Positions 1 to 8,475 of a DNA stretch of 64,000 nt are shown here, in pieces. The notes below the pieces were generated by a model that was not told the DNA's origin, did not search any database, and saw only the letters and a list, made by a program, of their open reading frames with translations. The stretch spans positions 1-64,000 of the forward strand of contig JABCPU010000085.1 in assembly GCA_016800925.1 (NCBI GenBank), read 5' to 3'. Source of the DNA: Suillus spraguei. Lineage: Eukaryota; Basidiomycota; Agaricomycetes; Boletales; Suillaceae. The first letter of the stretch is position 1. Every line of letters starts with the position of its first letter. Both the position numbers and the translations under genes were made by a program.

Positions 1-2040
1 TTCAATGATATCAGGTGGTGGTTTGAGGAAGTTCGGGTCGTGCACGTCCATTTCGCTATAGGATGATAAGACGGAAGCATGGAAAGTGGGATGAATTTTC
101 CATTGTGGAGGGAGTTTGAGCATGAATGTGATAGGCAATAAGACATCGATGATCAGGAACGGTTCATATCGTTTCGGTGCAAGTTTCCGCGATGGGAGTT
201 TGAGTCTAAGATTGGCAGCAGATAGCCAGACCTTATCTCTGATCTTCCATGGTTGGTACTTATCTCCTCGGGATCATTCTGCCATTGTTTGCATCGCAAT
301 ATTATGGCATGCAATGGCTTCTTCTCGGATCTTCCGCAGAGATCAAACTCGATCTTCTGCTGCTGGTACAGTAGAGTCAGGGATTAAATGAGGGATGGCA
401 CGGGGTTCATATCCCATCATGAGAAAGAATGGTCAGGCGTTTCGGGCATCATGCTTCCGATGGTTGTGAACAAACTCAGCAATAGGAAGATGTTCTATCC
501 AATCTCCAGGGTTGTTGTGGCAGTAGATTCGCAAATATGTTTCTAGCTCTTGATTGAGCCGCTCGGTTTGACCATCAGTTTAGGGGTGATAAGCTGTAGA
601 TGGAGCGATGGCATAGTCAAGGAGTCGTGCAAGTTCTTTTGAGAAGCGAGATAAGAACTGTGGGCCACGATCGGAGATGACTTTGTTGTGAAGTCCAAAT
701 TGTCGATAAACATGTTTCAAAAATAACTTGGCAACGCCTTCAGAAGTAATGGTTTTTAGACAAGGGATGATATTTACCCCCTTTGTGAGGCCATGGTCTA
801 CCACGACCATGATACTGTCAAAGCCCCCAGAAACGGGGAGGTCAGTGATAAGATCGACCGAGACCTGCGAAAAGGGATGAGTTGCAGATAAGGGGATCGG
901 GGCAAGCGGAGGTCAAACAGGGTGTGTATCCGCTTTCATTTGCCGAATATAGGAACCCATAGTGGGCCACCAAGCTTCCCATTTGATGAGTTCTTCAGTT
1001 TTGAATCTACCAGGATGTCCCGCGATAGGATGATCATGATACCATTTCAGGATATCAGGATGATGTGCCGGTGGAACGTAGGTGCGATTCTTAAAATAGA
1101 GGATGTTCTCCTCAATCTTCCAGTCAGAATGTGCCGACTTCATAGGGGGAAGGCACACGCCATCTAGAGCATTGGATGCTGTTTTGAAGACAGGGTCGAT
1201 AAGACATCCTTTAGGTCGGTATCAATAAGACGAATGAATAGAGCATCAGGGAGGAGAGTCTGGTCGTCGTTATCATCTTTACCGGAGTCATAGTCAAGCT
1301 GGCGAGAGAGGGCATCGGGTACCACCAATTTGGTACCTGCAACGTGATGCAGTTCGATGTCATAAATAGACAGAATCAGTTGCCAACGTGCTTGGCAACG
1401 GGTAAGCTTCTGTGCACTTCTAAAGCACAGAAGATTCTTGTGGTCGGTGAATACCAGGACAGGGTGTGGGTTTCCTTCACGATAATGACGCCATTCATTC
1501 AATGCCCGGATTATGGCAAGGAGTTCCCGATCAAAGATCTGGTAATTGCGTTCCGCGGGGTTCAAAGACTGCGAGAGATATGTGCATGGGTGATAAACAC
1601 CATTCTCATCAGTCTGTAAAAGAACTCCGCCAGTTGCTACAAGTGAAGCATCGGTAGCAATGGCAAATTGTCGGGAAGGGTCAGGATTGCGAAGTACCGG
1701 TTGGGATGTGAAGCATCGTTTCAGTTCGTTGAAGGTGTCCATACATTCGGGTGACCAATCAAAGACCTTATCTTTCTTTGTCAATTCAATAAGGGGTCGG
1801 GCGATATCAGAGTAATGGGACATGAATGTGCGGTAGAAGTTGCAAAAACCAAGGAATGACCGTACTTCTTTTACAGATTTCGGTATCGGCCATTCGGCGA
1901 TTGCCTTAGTTTTGGCGGTGTCCATAGCAACCTGTCCAGGGCGAATTATCATTCTGAGGTATTCCACTTCTTCTGCATTGAAGGTGCATTTCTCTGGTTT
2001 CAGGAACAAATGTTCCTTTCGTATCTTCATCAAAACCTGT
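1..2040 (-). pseudogene. Ty3/gypsy pol fragment (E1a): RT connection, RNase H, integrase
   Basis: Minus-strand remnant of a chromovirus polyprotein, cut by the window edge on its 3' side and by an LTR at 2041 on its 5' side. In coding order it shows the end of RT (HLFLKPEKCTFNAEEVEYL), RNase H (ATDASLVATGG, FDRELLAII, FTDHKNL), then integrase with HHCC zinc-binding residues near 1000-1100 and the catalytic D residues in VVVDHG and [10 protein letters not shown]. The coding is broken: one frameshift and stop near 1164-1190, an in-frame TGA after THPV (about 913, where E3 has the same change) and a TAA after AYHP near 580. The chromodomain lies beyond position 1. The YMDD region of RT is missing because the LTR at 2041 replaces everything upstream. 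Family assignment is firm; the fragment cannot encode an active enzyme. Confidence 0.9.
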
Positions 2041-2966
2041 TGTAGCGAACAAAGTCATGCTGACCATGAAAGTGCCGTTTTACACAGGTGTCTCGTTACT
2101 GTCTACAGCGGCTACCGAGAAAACCCCTATAGCGAGCATTACCCCTTTTCGCTTTGCCGGTACCATTTTTGCTCTGTGGATCCTTGCCCCTTACTGAATC
2201 TCGCTACTGATGTCCTCCTGTCCATTCCATTTCCGTCTAAGATCCATTGGTGCATAGCATATTTGTTTCTGCCATTACTAAAGCTACGGCAAGACTTACC
2301 TTACCTTCCGTGACGCCGCTTGCTCGCTGCGTGCCTCTTAGCTAAATATCTCTATCTCGCTACCATTCTCGCTATGTATTCCGGCCATTCACGGTACATG
2401 TTAAAAAGGACTCTTCGCACATTCCGGTACTTTTACTTTTCCCTCTATGGTACACATGGTACTTAGGAATTGTCACCACTACTGTCTCTAATGGAATAAA
2501 GTCTTTCGCTGAAGTCACTGTCTCTTAAGAATTGTTTTACTGCTGCATGCACCACCACTCTCTACTGCTGTCCCGTGCTTCACCGCTTGTACTACGCTTT
2601 CCCACGCTTCATCGCTACACTTCACCGCTTGTTTTACCGCCAGTTTCCCACGCCTTACCGCAGTTTTACCACACGCACTACCGCAGTTTTACCACTTTCG
2701 CTACCGCTTGTCTACCGCTTTCCCGCGCTTACTGCTAGTATTACCGCTAGTTTCCCACAGACTGGAGGTCACCGCTAGCATCTCACTACCTCCGACGGCA
2801 GTCTTGCACCACAGGTTGGGCATTATTAGACTATACTAACTTAGCATTCCCTTTAGGGTCGAACGTTCTTGCCTTCGCAAGTGAAGCAGACTAGGTAGAG
2901 CACAAGACTCGCATACTAGTTTAGGCTGTGGTTTATCTACAGCCCAGGCTAGATTATATCTTTACA
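2041..2966 (+). repeat. Solo LTR, family A/B chimera, joining two unrelated element halves
   Basis: Begins TGTAGCGAAC and ends ATATCTTTACA (TG...CA). The first two thirds match the B-type copy at 20710-21669; the last 110 bases or so match the A-type copies at 6733 and 32762. The left neighbour is E1a pol on the minus strand and the right neighbour is ORF3 on the plus strand, so the flanks were never contiguous and there is no matching target duplication (CTGT left, CCAG right). Homologous unbroken positions in E3 and E2 read CCGT and CCGG. The best reading is an LTR-LTR recombination product. An ACCGC-rich stretch lies at about 2579-2775. Confidence 0.75.
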
Positions 2967-3993
2967 CCAGCAAGGATGCGTTCATCACCATCCTCCTTAC
3001 CAACATCATCCATACAGCCGCCCTCGTCGAAACTCTATGCCTTGACATTCAAGATGATCACATCCGTCAATGAATCCTACACTGCCAGAAATGTATTTGC
3101 ACTTACGGGTTGCTTCTCCTGCCCTATTCTTTTAAGGCTGACGTTGAAACAGCTATTCACATCATGGCCGAGCATCGAGCAGGTGTGGCTAGACCTCCCT
3201 CTCCACAATGAGATCCACTCCCAATTCCTGCTCCTTCCACCCATGATTCGGGCACTCGTTCTAATATTACTGCCCTTACTGGCTTACTCGCTGCTGTTCA
3301 GGAAGCCAATAACACAGCTGACGCTATCATGGGAGAGCTTGAAGCAGCAATGGTCGACTCCAGAGAAGCTCGAGTATTAGTAGCTCGTTTAATTACTGTC
3401 GTCCAACATTATGAAACGCAACCCATGCCACCCCCAATCGATACTACCACTATGCTTGAGGAGGACACAGAACCTCCTCATCTGTTCACCAAATGTTGTG
3501 CTACACACGAAAAAGCAGTCATAACTAATGCACTACACAACGAGCTTGCTGAGATTATCACGCTCGGGAATGCTGTGGCAAAAGAACTTGATGATGAATC
3601 TGTCGGAGTTACTGTGCTCAGTCAACAGCTAAAAGAACTTCATATTCATCCCCCTATGGTCATCCCTCGCACCCTTGACCCAACTGTCCCCATCCTCGTA
3701 GAAGCCTTAGGGCCTACAACTTCCTCAGACCCAGGTGAATTGCTAGCCGCAGCCACCGTGACACCAGCGCCCTCTATTTATACCATCAATGACAACCAAA
3801 TTGAGGACATCCATTCTAGCAATGAACGAGCCCTTAGGCGCATCACCCGCAAGCGAGGAAAGAAATGTACATGCTCTATGAGTCCCCATTGCCGCATTGT
3901 CGCTCCCACTCCTATATGAGGAGTGGTTCAGTTCTTGACGAAGACTACAAATATAGCGACGATCCCATTTATTATGCTAATCAGGAAGAGTAA
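2967..3993 (+). pseudogene. ORF3 of chromovirus family C (E1b copy), zinc knuckles deleted
   Basis: Plus-strand copy of the third ORF found between integrase and the 3' LTR in this retrotransposon family. It lacks the first 60 or so residues (cut by the LTR at 2966). From about 3329 it reads open through MGELEAAMVDSREARVLVAR and KELHIHPPMVIP to MSPHCRIVAPTP. An internal deletion then removes the two CCHC-type knuckles and joins directly to the conserved acidic tail (SGSVLDEDYKYSDDPIYY) ending with TAA at 3991. Several stops lie upstream. Compare the fuller copies at 12900 and 14314. Function unknown; the intact relatives look like an extra nucleic-acid-binding, gag-like protein. Confidence 0.75.
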
Positions 3994-4012
3994 AGTCAGT
4001 GACTTTAAGTGT

Positions 4013-4025
4013 AAAACAGGGGTAA
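4013..4025 (+). other. Polypurine tract of family C element
   Basis: AAAACAGGGGTAA directly before the LTR that starts at 4026. The same A4-N-G4/5-TAA block precedes the 3' LTRs of E2 (22356-22368) and E3 (reverse complement at 14282-14294). A short palindrome, AAAGTCAGTGACTTT, lies just upstream in all three. Position and composition fit the plus-strand primer of an LTR retrotransposon. Confidence 0.75.
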
Positions 4026-4496
4026 TGTTACAATCGTATGTGTCCCCATTCATTTTCTGTCTCCTTTACTTTGTATATTACATAATGCGACTCTAACTCA
4101 TATGCTCAATGCATCTGTACTATAGTAGCCTTCCTCCTTTGGATACGCACTTACATTCTCACATCTCTCTTGGTCCATGCACACATATTGGCTTATTTAA
4201 GCACATTGTATTACGCTCGTATACCTTACTTTAATCTTACTGGGTTTTACCTGGAATATCCGTCGCTTAGGTCTCCAACCTAAGTCGTCTGAATTGTCTC
4301 TAAGTCTAAGCACTCCTTAGCCTTAGTCTCTATTCTACCAATTGTCTTAGAGTCGCGACTCTTCGACTGAACCCTTGATTCTACTTGGTACTGTTCCAAG
4401 TAGTAGTCTTCATTCTCTTTTGAATGTAGTCGAATCTCCCAGCAGACCGTCTGTGTCTTATCACTGTCGCTGGTGACGCCACCCAAGTTCATAACA
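4026..4496 (+). repeat. LTR family C, 3' LTR of E1b
   Basis: TGTTACAATCG to AGTTCATAACA, 471 bp, preceded by the polypurine tract and followed by hAT transposase sequence. A TATA-like TTATTTAAG lies at 4193, a predicted transcript start ACTTTAATCTT at 4228-4238, and a 7-bp hairpin CTTAGGT-ctcca-ACCTAAG at 4266-4284. The family boundaries are fixed by the solo copy at 8956-9423, which has a perfect 5-bp target duplication. Confidence 0.9.
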
Positions 4497-6071
4497 AAAG
4501 ACATTCAAGTGTGGGGATTGTGCGCCATGCTGTTGGGTGTTTCGCAGATGAGAAAGATTTTTGTGCAGTAGCAGGCTCCTACACTAGGACATCAGCAAAC
4601 AAGCAAGGTGTTATTCCATGGTGACATACCTTGAGAACATTGTGGACAAGTACTAATTTTTTCCGGTCAGCACGTTCAAGTTTAAAGCTTTGATATAACT
4701 TGTTACGAAGTTTTGGTACCTCAGGACTCTCATCTGCAAGATTTGTAAAACGGGTAATAGCCTACTAGAAATGAATAAAAACAATCAAGGTAACATTTCA
4801 TGATTCCTTTACAGGACAAAGAGCAATGAGACGCTCAAGGCACTTGAATAATGATGCCCAGCATGTCCTGACCCATTGCAGAAGCTCGAGAGTGGGAAAC
4901 CCTTCCTCTTCACACGATTTTCTGAAGAAAGTGCGAGCTTGTGGTGACTTGCGAATCTGTTCAATGAGAGCCAGAGCTTTTCCGACAGCGTCACCAGGAT
5001 AAAGACCATCCTTGATCCCATCAATAGCCTGAGGGTCATTTTCTAGTGTAGTGAGCTGCTGGTTCAACCTGTCCAGGTCAGCAGTTTCATCATTATCTAT
5101 GGCACGGCGAATCTTCTTGAGTATGGTTGCTCGAGGAGTTGGAGATTTACCATCAACAAAGTGATGAGTGGTGAGATTTAGTATATGCTCTTGACAGCGG
5201 ATACGACGTGGGCCTGTGAGCCACTGAGTGCCATCAGGATCTATAACACTTCCAACCTCCTTCATAGCAGTGTTGTTATTTGATGCATTGTCAGATGTCA
5301 TCCATCCAACCTTATCACGGATATCATACTTATCGATGGTTTCCACAAGCATCCGGCCAATGTTATGGCCACTATGATCCCCTTTGATGGGGCTAAAGTC
5401 AAGTTGTTCGTGCTTCAGCTTCCACTGTTGTGGCTTGTCTGGTGGGTTCCATATATAGTGACCAGTAACCAAAAAAAATGGGTCACCGATAATGGATGTC
5501 CATGCATCAAAGGTAATGGATACTTGACTATCAATACTCTAGCAAAAATATGTCAATACCAGCAGCAGTGTTTTGATGGGACAGAATGAAAACTTACAGC
5601 CAGACATTCCTTGATGGTGTTAATCACAGCATCTGCTCGTATCTTGATGGCATCCATTAATTTTGTGTGGTGTGGAATATCTTTTTCAGCAAGGGTTGGG
5701 CGAATATAGCGCAATAACTTGCGAAATGCCGGTTTATCTATGAGTTGTAGTGCCTGCAATCACATCCGATAAGTAGCAATGAAAAGTATGACAGCAACCA
5801 GCATACTTCATCTTCGGTAATGATAAGCTCCATGATGAACTCCAGCAAGCCTGCTTTCGTGAATGTGGGACCCTTCTCAACAAGGTTGGCATCAAGAGTG
5901 CCTTGTGTCACACTGACAAAGGGTAAGTGCTATCATCCAATATGGTGAACTTCATGCAGATTTGACTTACCTTGCTTGAGCTTCGCTCTCTGGAATGGCA
6001 CAGGGAGGCATACTGATTCCAGTAGCAGTGCAGCACTCCTTGTACAAATTAAAATGGGCTTTATTACTAGA
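4497..6071 (-). pseudogene. hAT-superfamily transposase fragment with introns
   Basis: Minus-strand gene truncated at both ends by family C elements. Exons inferred from GT-AG sites: 5971-6071 (AHFNLYKECC...ATGISMPPCAIPE, the end of a BED-type zinc-finger region), 5807-5929, 5598-5753 (FRKLLRYIRPTLAEKDIPHH), 4813-5538 and about 4640-4755. The large exon carries VSITFDAWTS, LVTGHYI and GWMTSDNASNNNTAM, typical of the RNase H-like hAT catalytic core. The last piece resembles the C-terminal dimerisation region (SAKHPTAWRTIPTLE) before the LTR at 4496. No terminal inverted repeats or 8-bp duplication are visible because both ends are lost, so it is a relic that cannot move by itself. Confidence 0.85.
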
Positions 6072-6543
6072 TGTTACAATTGTATGTGCCCCCATTCATT
6101 TTCCTCTCGTCTTTATCTTGTATATTACGTAACATGATCCCGACTCATATGCTCAATGCATCTGTACTATAGTTGCCTTCCTTCTTTGGATACGCACATA
6201 CATTCTTATGTCTCTCTTGGTCCGTGCGCACATATTGGCTGATTTAAGCATGTTGTATTACACTTGTATACTTCACTTTAATCTTACTGGGTTTTACCTG
6301 GGATATCCTTGGCTTAGGTCTCCAACCTAAGTCGTCTGAATTATCTCTAAGTCTAAGCACTCCTTAGCCTTAGTCTTTATTCTACTGATCATCTTAGAGT
6401 CGCAACTCTTCGATCGAACCCTTGATCCTACTCAGAACACTTCCTTGTAGCAGTATTCATTCTCCTTTGAATGTAGTCAAACTTCCCAGCAGACCGGCTG
6501 TGTCTTATCACTGTCGCTGGTGACGCCACCCCAGTTCATAACA
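6072..6543 (+). repeat. LTR family C, 5' LTR of E2
   Basis: TGTTACAATTG to CAGTTCATAACA. It pairs with 22369-22840; five of the nine differences are CpG versus TpG or CpA. It is followed directly by AAAGATTAAAGTCC and the gag leader. The hairpin CTTAGGT-ctcca-ACCTAAG is present. Confidence 0.92.
6242..6285 (+). promoter_or_regulatory. Predicted LTR promoter: TATA-like box and transcript start
   Basis: ATTTAAG at 6242-6248 lies about 30 bases before ACTTTAATCTT (6275-6285). The same spacing occurs in the other family C LTRs. The 11-mer ACTTTAATCTT is the exact reverse complement of the sequence just after the LTR, which is what a self-priming transcript 5' end would look like. Start-site placement is inference. 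Confidence 0.5.
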
Positions 6544-6555
6544 AAAGATTAAAGT
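6544..6555 (+). other. Putative primer-binding site (self-priming type)
   Basis: AAAGATTAAAGT starts right after the 5' LTR and lacks the TGG expected for a tRNA 3' end primer. Bases 6545-6555 are perfectly complementary to ACTTTAATCTT at 6275-6285 in the LTR. E3 has the same pair. This is the arrangement known from Tf1 of fission yeast. Confidence 0.6.
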
Positions 6556-6676
6556 CCACATCAATTGTCGACTATCCAGTCTTCGACCCCCCCCAAACCC
6601 TGATAAAGCCCTAACAGACAGCAAGACCCCACGTGTAGGCACTGAGAAAGTATAACTCACCAGACGATTCATCATT

Positions 6677-8475
6677 ATGACTACTACAGCCATCACCAAA
6701 GATTTTGAATATAAAATCGGTTTCCCAACCACTGTAACGAACATATTGGTGCTGGGCTTAAAACTCCATCTTTTGACACTCATCTCACGTCTATAGGAGT
6801 TACCACTTGTCCATGGCCGTCTTACCCCTTTAGCATTACCGGCAGCATCTCATGTTTACTGCACACTGTACCGACTGCTGCACCATGTTCCACGTACCAA
6901 TGTCCTTCCATGTCCTTGCCACGTCTGCATAGCTCCATTTGGTGCATCATTTGTTCTATGTTTGTTATCACTGATTCCATGGCAAGCCTTATTACATGTT
7001 GCCTCATGCCGCAGTGCCTCACGCTATGTTTACTTATGGTGGTTACTATACTCCAGCGCTACTGATCTTGCCTAGAGTATTCCGAGTACATACAATTTAG
7101 GATATAAGCACTGCATACCCCACACGATACAGTACCTGATTTTACACCATTGCACGTACTATAGGTCAGGATTATTGTCTAGCTCTGGATCTACCCAGTA
7201 GTGGACATAGTCTTTAAAGTTCCTTATCGCTCATTAATCTATCACGCTCATTCTCCATTACCGCTGGCATACCGCTGGACTTTTGACTGTTACTTTGACT
7301 GAACTTCTCACGCACTGCTACTTTACTGCTGAAAGTACCGCGGACTTCTTTACTGTTTCTTTGCACTGCTCATAACCTTACTGCTATCGCAGATACCATC
7401 ACTCGATGCAACTGTTTCCGACTATATCTTGACCACGGTAGCACTGCTACACACGACGCTAGTTCTGGCGGCATCATCGCTGACCGTGGCAACTTACCAC
7501 TGACCACAACACTTCTTTTGCACATAAGTTTGACTTGAACTTGACCATACTAATAGGCATCCCCCTTTAGGGTCGAACGCTCTTGTTCTCACAAGTGAAG
7601 CAGACTAGACAGAGTACAAGACTCACATACTAACTTAGGAGGTAGTTTATCTACAGCCCAGGTTAGGTTGTATCTTTACACTGCTTTTGATGGAGATCGT
7701 GACAATTCCCTGGAATTCATTCTATCATGCAACTCATACTTCGACATCAATGAAAAGTTCTACACCACTGACAAGCAGAAGATCATTTTCATTACGTCCT
7801 TCATGACAGAACAGAATGCCAAATCTTGGAAAGAGCAATTTCTCGCTCACGCTCAATCCATTGACACTTCCGGACAGAAAGTTGGTTATGGGATGATGAA
7901 AGATTTCATGGAAAGTTTCAACGAAGCTTTCGAACCAGTAGATTCCATTGGAACCACATTAATGAAACTCAGGGATCTTAAACAAGGAAACGGTGACCTC
8001 CAAACCTACATCACTTACTTTGAGGTGCTTGCAGCTAAGGCCCATATCACCGACAATGCAACGAAGATCAATTCTTCCAAGATGGCCTTAACTTGGGCAT
8101 CTTAACCAAACTATTTGCACCAGGCGACGTCCCAGAGGTATTCCGCAATGTTGTATCACAATGCATCTCCATCAACAACTCTCATCAATGCCTTCTGGCA
8201 TTACGAACATGTCATGCTCCGCAGAAGAAGAAGAACTATGGGAATGTGCATGACACACCCAGTCACGATTCAAATGCGATGGTCGTAGACCGACTCTCTG
8301 ATACAGAAAGATCTGAGTGCATGAAAAAGGTCAATGCTTTGGATGCAAGAAGACGGGACACTATATTGGTAACTGCCCTGATAAGAAGAAGAAGACTCCA
8401 CTCCATCAAACGGAAGTCAAAGAAATTCAAGACGAAGAAGACGATACTGTGAGACAAATTGTAGAGGATTTTTAA
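6677..8475 (+). pseudogene. gag of E2, split by solo LTR-A and two frameshifts
   Basis: It starts with ATG at 6677 (MTTTAITKDFEYKIGFPTT), is interrupted by the LTR at 6733-7680, and resumes at 7681 with AFDGDRDNSLEF. The capsid-like Retrotrans_gag region is visible (MMKDFMESFNEAFEPVDS, MKLRDLKQGNGDLQTYIT). One-base losses near 8072 and 8327 shift the frame. After the second, a canonical zinc knuckle CX2CX4HX4C (CFGCKKTGHYIGNC) is readable at about 8335, ending with VRQIVEDF and TAA. The structural shell protein of the element; not functional here. Confidence 0.88.
6733..7680 (+). repeat. Solo LTR family A inside E2 gag
   Basis: TGTAACGAAC to TATCTTTACA, 948 bp. It matches the reverse-oriented copy at 32762-33725 along its length. 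The flanking tetranucleotides are CCAC (6729-6732) and CTGC (7681-7684), both explained by decay of CCGC. A shifted reading gives a perfect CACTG repeat. It interrupts gag at the same codon position as the B-type insert in E3, but in the opposite orientation relative to gag. Confidence 0.8.

Noticed and set aside
3329..3919. ORF of 196 codons as a free-standing host gene
   Set aside because: It aligns with the middle of ORF3 in E4 and lies directly before the polypurine tract and LTR, so it belongs to the element.
6733..7680. Reading LTR-A as the element's own 5' LTR
   Set aside because: The gag start and leader lie upstream of it in the same orientation, E2 already has LTR-C at both ends, and gag resumes in register after it.
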